From assembly GCA_011319805.1 (NCBI GenBank), contig SJRY01000040.1, forward strand, positions 372,001 to 436,000: a stretch of 64,000 nucleotides of DNA, read 5' to 3'. Of the stretch, positions 37,125 to 47,214 are shown piece by piece. This stretch comes from Macrocybe gigantea (taxonomy: Eukaryota > Basidiomycota > Agaricomycetes > Agaricales > Callistosporiaceae). Under the pieces are notes generated by a model that was not told the DNA's origin, did no database searches, and saw only the letters and a list, made by a program, of their open reading frames with translations. The position numbers and the translations under genes were made by a program. Numbering within the stretch: the stretch's first letter is position 1; every line of letters begins with the position of its first letter.

Positions 37125-39120
37125 ATGTTTTCATCGTCGTGGCAATTGTCGCTGCTGTGGCTATCCCTGCTGCTGACACCGCAACACGCGCCGGCTGCGC
37201 CGTCCGTCAACCAACAGCCGCCAGGTCTGTCCATGCGACTCAGCAGACGCAGACCCGCTTCCCGGACGGTGGAGGAGTGGGGCATCTGGGCCAAAGAGCA
37301 TCGCGAGAGACTCCAACAAAAATATGGAGGGGACTCCGGCGACGGAATTCAGCGACGCAGCTCTGGATACAATTTGTAAACCCTTTTCTCGTCATTTCCT
37401 TGTTTGTATCTGTTAATTGACCTGACAAACCGTCCTCCTGCGTCGCCCTATACTTCTCCCTTACAGGCTCACGAACCAGAATGCGGACTCTAGGTGAGGA
37501 CGGTGGGGGAGCTGTCAGCCGCCTCGCCTGTCGCGTCTGTTCCTGCTGACGACTGACTGCAAACATAGCTATTTTGGCTCCCTTGCCATTGGCTCTCCAC
37601 CGGTTTCATATAACGTCATTCTTGACACAGGCTCGGCGTACGTCGATTACGAGCTTTTATGTGAAACATGTGTGGCTGGCTTGCTCATGGCGAACCCTTT
37701 GTCTCTTCCATTTTCTAGCGATCTCTGGGTGGCCGCATCGAACTGCACGCAAGGCTGCTCCGGTGTCGCGACTTTCGACCCAGTCAAGTCCTCCACCTAC
37801 TCTCCGCTGAACAGAAGCTTTCAAATCTCGTATGGCAGCGGAGAGGCGTCCGGCGCGCTCGGTCAGGATACGGTGCAGATGGCGGGGTTCCAGGTGAAGA
37901 ACCAGACGTTCGCGCTAGCAGACACCATGTCCTCAGGCCTGCTCATGAGCCCCGTGTCGGGCTTGCTGGGCTTGGCGTGGAAGTCGATCGCGTCGTCCGC
38001 GTCGACACCCTTTTGGGAATCTCTGGCCGCGAATGGCGCGTGGGATTCGCCCGTCATGGCATTTCAGTTCACGCGGTAATTGTCGCCCGTTTCTGCTTTG
38101 TCTCGAGGAGAAGTTTGAATTCTCATTCTTTTTTCTCAGGTTCCTTGACATCTCTTCTGCTTCACAACTCGAGCCTGGCGGGACATTCACGATGGGTGAG
38201 GCGTATTCGTATTTTCCGTGGTATCAGCTGACTCGTCGTAACGCGTCAAGGTTCCGTAAACTCGAGTCTTTACACCGGAGAAATAGACTATGTCGAATTG
38301 GCCTCCACGGCGTCGTACTGGCTCTTGCCTTTAAACTGTACGCCAACTCTCCAAGAATCTCATGTATTCTTCACTCAATGGTCCTCTTAGCTGTCACGGT
38401 GCAGGGAAACAAGATTTCGATCCCGAGCGGGTCATCTTCCTATTCTGCTATCGATACGGGGACAACATTGGTCGGAGGCCCTTCGGAATTCATCTCCCAG
38501 ATCTTCGCTCAGATCCCAGGTTCGCAAGCCGGTTCTGGAAATTTCAAAGGCTATTGGACATATCGTGCGTGTCTTGTTTCCTTTTCGTCTTTGCATGTTC
38601 GGCGACTGAAACCCGGTTATTGGGGATTGGTTAGCCTGCAGCACTTCTGTGAACGTCTCCCTCAACTTTGGTGGCAAGGATTGGTCGATCAGCCCTGCGG
38701 ACTTTAAACTCACGCAACTGTCGTCGAGCACGTGTCTCGGTGCGTTCTTCGAGCTCAGCACACAGAGATCCGCGCCTTCGTGGATCGTGGGAGATACTTT
38801 CCTGGTGCGCACTGCGGATTCGCCGCCCTGTCGTGCTGGTTTTCATGAATTGATTCTCTTTATCGTTTCAGAAAAACGTGTACTCAGTCTTCCGCTACAA
38901 CCCGGCGTCTGTCGGCTTCGCTCAACTGTCGTCTTCAGCACTGGCGCTCAATGGCCAGAGCGGCCCAGTGCCATCACCGACCATTGGCTCCGTCGCGGCG
39001 ACCGTGTCCGCTACCAGCTCTCTTCCCAAACAATCGGACTCCGTCAGGATATCTACTACCCCACTTGTCGCTGTAGCGATCTTTTGGGCCACTAGCATTG
39101 TTGCTGGTCTTTTGATATAG
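37125..39120 (+). CDS. Pepsin-like aspartic protease (A1), probably GPI-anchored
   Basis: Secretory-route aspartic endopeptidase of family A1. Signal peptide (MFSSSWQLSLLWLSLLL), Arg-rich propeptide (MRLSRRRPASRTVEEWG), then YFGSLAIGSPPVSYNVILDT with the first active-site DTG (ILDTGSADLWVAAS). The flap-side region reads FQISYGSGEASGALGQDTVQ, followed by GLLGLAW and the second active site AIDTGTTLVGGPSEF, and APSWIVGDTFLKNVYSVFRY. The last 60 residues are Ser/Thr-rich and end in a hydrophobic segment (PLVAVAIFWATSIVAGLLI), as in GPI-anchored or yapsin-like enzymes. Exons join in phase at each of the introns tested. ATG at 37125, TAG at 39118-39120. Confidence 0.92.
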
Positions 39121-39276
39121 TTATAAATATTCTGCGCGAAATGTTTAGAGCATGGTTTATATCTGGTCCTTTTGTTTGAGATGTTTGTTCTGTTTTTATT
39201 TGTATTATAGCTTGAGATATGGCGTAGCCTTGTAATACAGAGATACTTTCAATATCGATGTCAACTGGCACATAAA

Positions 39277-39949
39277 TCAGAAATCCTTTTCGCCTCTGAG
39301 ACGTCGAGCGAGCTGCATGTCCTTGACCTGAATGGTCACCCTCTTCGCATGCAGGGCGGCGAGATTGGTATCCTCAAAGAAACTGACAAGATATGCTTCT
39401 GCAGCTTCTTGAAGTGCCATCACGGCGGAGGATTGGAACCTCAGGTCGGTCTGTAGGTGTCCGCAAATTCGCGTCAAATTATAGTTGCATAGATGTCAGA
39501 GAAAGGTAAAAACGTACCCGGTAATTGTGAGCTATCTCACGGACTAGACGCTGGAAGGGGAGCTTGCGGATGAGGAGCTCGGTCGACCTTTGGTAGTGTC
39601 GGATCTCCCGCAGTGCGACGGTGCCCGGACGAAAGCGGTGCGGGCGCTTGGTGCGATTTTTCAGGGGCTGACAGTAGTGGGATCCAACGAGATGGACTTG
39701 CGCGCCGTAAGCCGCTTCTGTGCGAGGTCATTCGTGACCGCCTTCTTTGCAGCCTGGCTTAAGCCCGTGGATTTGACTGCGAATTGGGCGGGGCCCTGGC
39801 CCGTGGATTTCGTCTGAACATACATCGGTTTCTTCGTCGATTGCTTTCCTGTCGAGGGAAGCAGAGTGTTGGGAAAGAAATGAAAAAGAGGTTATTGAGG
39901 GACTTACCGCCTCCGGTGGACTTGCGGGCTGAGTGTTTGTGCGAGCCAT
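39277..39949 (-). CDS. Divergent histone H3 variant with unusual tail (possible CenH3), frame breaks
   Basis: The fold domain is clear: [40 protein letters not shown], then [40 protein letters not shown] and the end [11 protein letters not shown]. It differs from canonical H3 at several sites (QV for QP, HNYR for QDFK, KDF end). It has no insertion in loop 1, so CenH3 is possible but unproven. The tail is hard to read. From ATG 39949, exon 1 (39949-39908) as sequenced gives [13 protein letters not shown]; one additional A at the AAA run would give [14 protein letters not shown]. Exon 2 then has TKSTGQ, VKSTGL and LTARKSI, and reaches TGA unless one C is added in a CCCC run or a 71-base intron (39738-39668) is removed. 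Using that intron and the acceptor before 39843 gives an open 156-aa product. An upstream ATG at 39983 also keeps the ARKSTGG frame. Introns after STGG and before TDLRFQ match those of H3. Confidence 0.7.
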
Positions 39950-40114
39950 GGCAGATTGAAGTACAGTAGAATTTCCGAAACATGACAAGTATATATACGT
40001 AGGCAGCATGGGGTGCGGATACTGCTTTTTCGAGACTCAATACAGACGCCTTACGAAAAGATCAGATATATATTCACGAGAGTGCAATTGAGAACCTTCG
40101 TACAGAATACGCAA

Positions 40115-41206
40115 TCAAGAAGTCGTCTGCAGCTCATCTCTCCGCAGCCAGCCCATCCACATCACATATGGAGATTCAAGAAGGCCGCCACCGACGCGCC
40201 ATATCTCCCATTCGGGCTTGTCAAGCCAAAGCTGGAGAAACTCTCGGATCACATCTTCGGCGCGGAGTTCAACAACGATAAGAACGACGGTTTTGTCTGG
40301 GATAGAGAGATATGTAATGGTTTCGACTAGCGCGGGGAGGAGTGATGGGTGGAAGATACAATCCACGACGAGCAGGAGGTCAGCAGGCTTGAAATCGCAG
40401 AGAAGAGGGCGATGAGATACAGGTGTGGATTGGAGAACAAGCCAGTCCAGTTCCTGAATATCGATATTCGATCCCAACGAGTTGGGAAATAGCCGATCGG
40501 GGAAATTCAGAGAAGTGTTCTTTTGAATAAGAGGCACCAAATCTGACACGTCCGTTGCTGTGTAAGTTTGAACATGCGGCGACAGCGCGATGGCCAGAAA
40601 GCCCACGCCTGCGCTGTAGAAGTACGATGAGTCAAATCAAACACAATTGTCGCCGTTGGAAGCAGACCCGAGTTCCAGGACATTCAGCGTATTAATCGAA
40701 GATCGTTGGAATAGTTGATCATCACGTCCAGAATGTATCTGCTGGAGAACGAGGCGAGCAAAGTCGATGCTAGAAGTAAGCTTCTGAGTCATCATCGTGA
40801 AGAGTGGTCATGTTGAGTCAAACCTGGCTTTCCAAAGAACGCTGCCGGTGTCCCCTTTTCGAGACCACAGAGCGGTCTTGTCCTGAAAAAGTTCTATGTC
40901 AACCGTTCTCGTCTCTGTCATCAAAGCAGCCAATTTTTTGCCGGATTTCTTTGATATTTTGGGCGCTTCATATTCCAGCTGTATCATAAGAGTATCTTTA
41001 TGGGAGTCGACATGCCCAAGTCCACGAAATCCATGCTCCGTCTGCCCGACTGGATTCGCATTCAGATTTGAATACAGTAAAAATACCTGTAAAATTCCGT
41101 CAGAAGAGTCAAGTTGATATTCGACTGGAATCAGTCAGACCTCCTCATCCGCGTCTACCACTCGTTCAGAACCAGCGGGCAACCTGACGATCAGATTTGG
41201 AGCCAT
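40115..41206 (-). CDS. METTL21/Rkm5-type protein-lysine methyltransferase
   Basis: Seven-beta-strand SAM-dependent methyltransferase of the Methyltransf_16 family, members of which methylate lysines of ribosomal and elongation proteins. Start ATG at 41206 (MAPNLIVRLPAGSERVVDAD), then VFLLYSNLNANPVG, VDIELFQDKTALWSRKGDTG, SVLWKA, LNVLELGSAGVGFLAIALSP (SAM-binding motif I), YTATDVSDLVPLIQKN and the post-I region LLLVVDCIFHPSLLPALVET. The last exon ends at 40115 with WMGWLRRDELQTTS. The ELGS + AGVG split by an intron fits ELGCGxG loosely, with Ser for Cys. The start is 114 bases from the divergent rhomboid gene. The substrate cannot be told from sequence. Confidence 0.85.
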
Positions 41207-41320
41207 CCTTGCCGAGCCGATGACGAACGCACTCGTGGACAAAAAAGGCAAACCCTAACCTTACTCTCTCCATCCCAAAATTGCGACTTTCCATCGAGTC
41301 TCTCGTGTCGCTCGTCGTTG

Positions 41321-42945
41321 ATGTTTTGGACTCCTCTGATCCGCTCGGCGTCCGTGAAGTCATGCCTGCCCAAGCGTTCGACGCGGCCGTTTTCGACCAG
41401 CGCGTTTTTCAATGACATCAAAGAGACAAGGTTCAGCCGACACTCGCCGTCGACGTCGCATTCTTCGTTTCGTTCTGAGATCGGAAGGACGAGGCGGGTA
41501 AGGGCGTTCACTGAGAGAGTGGGAAGACCTGGTATTCGCAATCAGCTGCTGGTACGATTTCTGACCAACCCTTCTCTCGTATGCGTTGACGCATGCAGGT
41601 TCTAGTTCTTCGTCGGTTGTTCGACTCTAGGCTTTGCTTATGCCGCATTTGAGACGAACGTCGAGTCGACCATCTGGCTCAAAAAGCTGATGAATACAGG
41701 CTTTGCGTGGAGTATGCCATCGATCACCAGTTTGGATCTCAGAAGGGCACAAAATGCTGAAGTCCTCAAGGTCCGTCGCTGTGGCACTGTCCTTCAGAAT
41801 TGCTGCTAATTCATGGAACAGGAAATCAGGGAGTGGTATGCGTATATAAACTCCCTCTTTGCAGAGGCGCCGGGGATCATCAGAACCTGGGCCAGCATCG
41901 CGTTCGTGTCAGTGATGCAGCCGTATGCGGACGCTACTGAAGGAAAACGCCTGTGCTGGAAAATATGCCTGCTCAATGCAGCGGTTTGGATGGCGTGGAA
42001 GTTCAGAAAACTAAAGGGGCCCATGATGGTCTCTTTCATGCACAATCCTTTGTCGGGTCTGTCCTATACGCTCTTGACGAGTGCCTTCAGGTCTGTTCAT
42101 CAAGCTTGAGTCTTGAATTCTCAAACTCTGAGTTGGCTCTTCCAGCCATCGTTCTTTCCTTCATCTCGCATTTAATTGTCTTGCTCTAGAGAGTTTTGGT
42201 TAGTTTTGCTGTGTATCATTAACTCATTCATGCTAACTGCCATACTTTACTGCAGGATCTGCGGCGTACTACCACCTACTCAAGACTCACGACAAAGACG
42301 CTCCTTCTCAGTTAGAATCAACAACGGCTTGGCACTTCCTCGCATTCCACACGTCAGGTAAATTTGAGCCGTCATCTTCCATCGTCAGCTTTGCTCACCA
42401 ACTCATTTCAGCGGGAGTGTTCTCAGGGCTTGTATCGCATATAGTTTCTGCTAAATTCCGTTACCCTCGTCTAGTCACGCACTTAGCTTCCCAAGCGTCT
42501 ACTCCTAAGCGACCAGAGACCTGGGCGGCTGCGTTGGCAGCCACCTCAGGAGCCGCAACGACCACCGTCGCTAGGAAGCAAGTCCCGGATATTTTGCCCT
42601 CACTTGGCGCCTCAGGCGCTGTGTATGCTTCAGTGGTAGTCACGGCACTGGCGTTCCCAGAGTCGCAGGTTGCGCTTTTCATTCCTCCAACATATCCCAT
42701 CTCAATACAATGGGGCGTGGGTGGATTGATAGCTATGGATATAATGGGGATTTTGAGGGGTTGGAGGTACTACATCTGTCTACCGTTTATTCGAGTTCTA
42801 TCACCTCACCGGCTTTTTTTCCAGGTATCTTGACCATTGGGCACATCTTGGAGGAGCAGCCTTCGGTGCGGCGTATTACGCATACGGTCCTGCGATCTGG
42901 CAGCAGTTACGGAATTCACTCGGTAGCAGTAGCAGTGAAATTTGA
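41321..42945 (+). CDS. PCP1: Mitochondrial rhomboid protease (Pcp1/PARL-like)
   Basis: Intramembrane serine protease of the inner mitochondrial membrane; in yeast Pcp1 processes the dynamin Mgm1. The ATG at 41321 opens an Arg/Ser-rich presequence (FWTPLIRSASVKSCLPKRST). After FFVGCSTLGFAYAAFETN come TM segments, MVSFMHNPLSGLSYTLLTSA, WHFLAFHTSAGVFSGLVSH, the catalytic Ser in LPSLGASGAVYASVVVTA, and the catalytic His in YLDHWAHLGGAAFGAAYYAY. It ends at 42945. Both members of the Ser-His dyad are present. The join into FFVGCST uses the acceptor ttctag just before 41,609; it is the only one that keeps frame. Confidence 0.9.
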
Positions 42946-43051
42946 GGATTCATTGTATACTCTAATAATGACCGATTGTACCTACTCTTCTCATGTCAGT
43001 CTGTTTGTGTGTGCTGTTCAATCGTTTGTTTCTTGCTTCCAGATTACCACA

Positions 43052-44621
43052 ATGGCTGGCCTATCAGACCTCCGTCTTCGCAACTCCGTAGCGGGTGATT
43101 CGGTATGGGCTGCGCTCCTGCGCAAAGAGACCATGCCGCCGCTTCAAGCAGACACGGGAGCTGTGCCGCTCATCACGCCGTTGGACAAGAACGCAACGAC
43201 CATGAGGGTCCTTCTGTACGACACAAGCGCACTTGGAAAAATTCACTGAACGGTCGGATAAGCTGTTCTCCGAGGTCGAGCAGGCGAGGCGCGAAATCGG
43301 CATGGTCAACACGCTCTTCCAGAGGGAGCACGAGAGCCTCTCGAGCGAGCTTCTTGATCTCGGTAGGGCCTCCCTTTGTTTCGTTGTTCTTCTCTTTCGC
43401 CTTGGTTGCATGAAAGTTCAAACTTTTAAAAGTCAACCGAAGCCAACTAGAGATTCAAAAGTCTGTGGGTTCCCCATCGCAAGTCGAGAAACTGGACTTG
43501 TTTTCGAAAGACGTCGAGTTTCGGATGCAGGCGCTGGACAAGCGGATCGACGCACTTCAAGCGGTAATCGTTCTGCGCCGAATGCATCCCCATACTCATT
43601 TTGCCGTCGCTCTTTGGACTGCAGCTCAATCAGACACTTTCGCAAACCCTGCAGACTCATTCGCAGATATTGCAGGCCGTGCAGGAGCAACAAGGCCAGA
43701 TCATTGCCGGCGTCGTGCCGCTCTTCCCTTTGCTGCAAGCCGTGCCGCTACACATAGAGTCGTTGAAGAACAGTATCGTCGATGCCCTTGTCAAACAGCT
43801 AGGTGAGGCGGTACGGGATTTGACGACCTCTAGGGTCTCCGATGGGAGCAAGTCAAGCCAGGAGTCGCTCAGGTCGCTGAAGTTCTCTAGTTCTGGTGTT
43901 GTCGCTGAGGAACGCACGTCGTCACAAGGAGCTTTACACCTCGGCTTGTCCGGTCAGGCTATCGCGGGATGGGATGATGGCGTTTTGATGTCCTCTGAAC
44001 CTCTTGCTCCCAGCGCCGAAGTGAACGTCAAAAAACTGGCATCAGATGTGCAAGGACCTCCCTTTGATACACCTGCTAAAGCGGCTCGCCGCCCTCTGGC
44101 TGATTTGCCCTTGTCTGGATCAATGCAAAAGAGAATTACTCCTGGAAGAGGCACCAATTACAATTGGAGACCGAATGACGAAATATTGAAGTCTCCTGCT
44201 TCAAAGGCGTTGCGCAACACCGCTGCTGGTCCCATCAATCCTGATCTTCAGACTGCTCTTCGTGGCGAAGCATCCGAGGTCGAACGACAGCAAGCGTCAA
44301 GAAACTGGGAAGACAATGTCTCCTCTCTCGGATGTGCCCCGCTCGTCCCTGCTACTCCAGAACTCACAGCACATATGCATGTTTCTGAGCAGGAGAAGCG
44401 CATGCCACCAGTCACAATTGGTTCTGGAACGAAGCGCCCTCTGACTCCGCTTTTCAACAACCAGCCATTTGTAGGTGGGCTAAAAAGGCAGAGACGATCG
44501 CCATTTGTAAGTTCAAATAACTCTTCGTCTAAAGCGTGGCCATCCATTTCACCTTTAGAGAGAAGGAAGGCGGTTTATACCTCTTGTTGACTCTGACGAT
44601 GATTCTACTGACGAAGGGTGA
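43052..44621 (+). CDS. Coiled-coil protein of unknown function, one apparent frame break
   Basis: No family recognised. From ATG 43052 the product starts MAGLSDLRLRNSVAGDSVWA and reads VPLITPLDKNATTMR. At about 43,221 (a CA-rich spot) the frame shifts and continues TQAHLEKFTERSDKLFSEVE. Coiled-coil segments follow (VEFRMQALDKRIDALQA, then LNQTLSQTLQTHSQILQAVQ). The rest is a disordered C-terminus with Pro/Ser and basic patches (GLKRQRRSPF). A final intron (gtaagt...tttag) gives the ending REGRRFIPLVDSDDDSTDEG at 44621. The layout (heptads plus unstructured basic tail) suggests a nuclear structural or meiotic protein, but that is speculation. Confidence 0.65.
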
Positions 44622-44708
44622 TCTTAAATTGCTTCAGCTACCTTGACCACACAGTTTCCGTATGTGCTATGAGGAATAGATATCTTATACACGCATGGCT
44701 TTTTTCTT

Positions 44709-46152
44709 TTATGCTGACGCGTTCGCTACTTGACCAATCCAAATTTCCACCGGTTCGCCTCCTGCTCCTGGGTTTTGGTCGACCTTTGAGAACTGCAAGC
44801 CGATTTCGCGAGCAAGGCCCCATAACGACCGCTCTGCTGGATCGCGTTCCTTGTATCCCAACAAGACCACAGGCGGAGGTTGGCGTAGGCTGAGCAGCGA
44901 AGCCAGCGTGCGGACCAAGGAAGGGAACGAAGCGGTGTTATATGTCACATCTGCCATTCTGTATCCCGTGCATGAGAAAGGAGAGAACTGGACTCTGAGC
45001 ATCAGGATTAGAAACGTACACGATGGCATCGAGCTGTCCCTGCAGAGTGCGGATATCGTCGGGCAGTTGGTCGTCCCAATTGAGGACAGAGGCCTCGGGG
45101 CGTGACGTCGTGAAGAGGTGCGAATTGGCGGAGATGTTGTGTTCGAGGAGAGGCATGGCTGTATCTAGGTGCTTGTGAGATCACGACTCCGTCGACAAAC
45201 GAAGCTAGGCTGGGGGGACAAACCGAGATCTGAGACGACGATACGATCTACAACGCCTTCTGACAGTCGGGGATTAGACGACCTGATCGCGGATAGGACA
45301 AGTGACACGATGCCAGTTCCAGCACCTACAGATATCAAGGAAGCTTACTCCTTTGGTTCTCGCAATTCAATAAATAATAGACTAACCTAGTTCCAGAATA
45401 TTTCGAGCCTTGTGTGCAAAGAGTGCCTCCCATAACGTTCGCAGACCTGCACCAGCCGAGTTGTCTGGCGTGCGATAAAAGTCAAGCAGCCATGAGCCGA
45501 GTCCCACACCGCTGTCCCAGATTTTCTAGCATTATCGTCTATGAAGCGTTACGCGTAGAAGACAGAACAAAGGCGTGGACTCCATCATACCTTGTCAAGG
45601 TCGAAGGAGGTCTGTTCTGTGATTTTGAGGATGGTTGTTTTCAGTGCTCCGGACTCGGGATCGGGGAGATGGAGCTGGTATAGACGTTCAATCTTTTCTT
45701 GCTTAGCGGCGCTGTATTGACGCGTCTTGGGACCAAAAAGAATGGGAAGAGACACGACCGGGAATGGATCGCGTCCAAAATCGGCGGTTTGAAGGTCGAT
45801 TGCGGCGAGGTCGGAAGATGGTTGAGTTGTAAGTATGAGGCGCCACGATTCTCCGTTTCTGACTCCTGGAGGAGCGGGGATAGAAAGCTCTTTGTACGCG
45901 TTGGAAGGCCGCCAGGTCGTCAGTTTGACCGCCTTGGTAGGCGCTAGCGGTGAGTTGTGCGTTGCATGTCTGAACCAAGAGTAATATATGTCTCGGGCGC
46001 CATCGAAAAGCTCTGTCCGAAGGTCGTTGGATATCTGTGGTGTTACGGAGAGGCTTGAGTGATCGACGATTGTGAAGGCGGGGGACGCAAGAAGAACAGA
46101 TACAGGAACATAATGAAGAACGACGATAAAATAATTACGGTTCGACGATCAT
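44709..46152 (-). CDS. METTL21-like protein methyltransferase
   Basis: A second member of the Methyltransf_16 superfamily, not a copy of the one at 40115-41206. A two-part start (MIVEP from 46152, intron gtaatt..) leads to PLSVTPQISNDLRTELFDGA, then WRLILTTQPSSDLAAIDLQT, KIERLYQLHLPDPESGAL, KIWDSGVGLGSWLLDFYR, the SAM-binding LELGAGTGIVSLVL, MPLLEHNISANSHLFTTS and LNWDDQLPDD. The family DxxY-like post-motif reads IVMADVTYNTASFPSLVRTL, followed by VVLLGYKERDPAERSLW, the pattern of METTL21 enzymes, which methylate chaperones and elongation factors. Stop at 44709-44711. The segment between motif I and LLEHN has several short exons that were not placed exactly. Confidence 0.82.
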
Positions 46153-46273
46153 GAGTTCATGCACACATGCAGATATCATATTAAACATTTGAATAAATTA
46201 TAAATGATGCGTCCTAACTGTACATACAGGCCGGTCAGTAAGGGAATAAGGAGAGACTGCAATAGAAAGGCGG

Positions 46274-47205
46274 TCATAGTCGAGTTGAGGGCTCCAAGGT
46301 TTCTAGAGTTTGCACCGTCCACGCTTCAATATCTTCTGTTGGTAGGTTCTTCCACTCTTCATAAACCTATGTGATTATATTATTGTAAGAAAATTGACTG
46401 GAAGCGAAATCATTTACCGCATCCAATTTGGCCAGCAGTTCCAATGACCGGATATCGGCTTCGTCCGCTGCGCGAGAGTTTTCCTCTAGCTGCGATAGCA
46501 GCGCGGCGTTATCCTTTTCGGCCTTTAAAATGGGATCAACAAAGAAATCGGGATTATTGGAGGCATTGGGCGCACCGCCTTCAAGGTTTCGCGTAACCTC
46601 TTCACTTCAGCCCTCAGAACTGGTATCGTTCTGGCGCAAACGGCAGCCCTAGGCTCAAGATCATGTCGCCAAGCATCTTTGCTGGCCTCTCCCTGTGCTT
46701 TCCTCTCTTTTGCATCGTTTATAACCTTGTGCAGGATGTCAATATTCTCTTGAACGACATAATCTTTGAATAACTTGTCCAAGTCGCGCTGGAAGGGAGT
46801 GAGCACGCTTCGGGCACGTAGTTAATGTGCATTACGAATTTTGGGCTTCAATGTAGTCTGAGATGCTGTTGAACGTTGCTGACGCGCCGTTTTTATCCTC
46901 TTCAACGTAGGATGGAAAGCATTGCGCGAAATCTTCAAAGCTGCAGTTGAGAACGTTAGAACGCGTCAAGTTGGAGAAAAACATTTGCGACTCGCCACGC
47001 ACGTCCATTTGTGAGCGGAGCGCTGTATTGCAAGCTGCATTGCAGAATGGAAATGGGTCCAGCGACGGCTGCCAGACTGGTTGAACATCGTCAAAGTCAA
47101 GGTCGAGATGAGATGAATGAGTGACACGTGACCTCGGACTGTGGGGGAGGTCATTTGGTGTGACGTGCTTGCCCTGGGCGCTGTCCTGAACAGTGTTCCC
47201 TCCAT
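46274..47205 (-). CDS. NNF1: Kinetochore subunit Nnf1 (PMF1-like)
   Basis: Subunit of the Mis12/MIND complex linking inner and outer kinetochore. It reads SRRWTHFHSAMQLAIQRSAH, KWTFEDFAQCFPSYVEEDK, ATFNSISDYIEAQ, RDLDKLFKDYVVQENIDILH, WRHDLEPRAAVCARTIPVLR, and ends EAWTVQTLETLEPSTRL at 46274. The order (N-terminal KWTFEDFxxCFP, then a DLxxLFxxY..EN coiled coil) fits Nnf1. The ATG at 47205 is in frame, but another ATG at 47213 in a different frame exists, so the first exon is uncertain. Joining YIEAQ to RDLDK needs either a 28-base intron (46808-46835) or one missing base in an AAAA run plus an ordinary 47-base intron (46789-46835). The start lies 9 bases from the divergent TUL1 start. Confidence 0.8.
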
Positions 47206-47214
47206 TTCGACATT

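Noticed and set aside
39537..39731. Pro/Ser-rich minus frame in the H3 variant
   Set aside because: Shifted reading of the H3 fold exon; the true frame gives [16 protein letters not shown].
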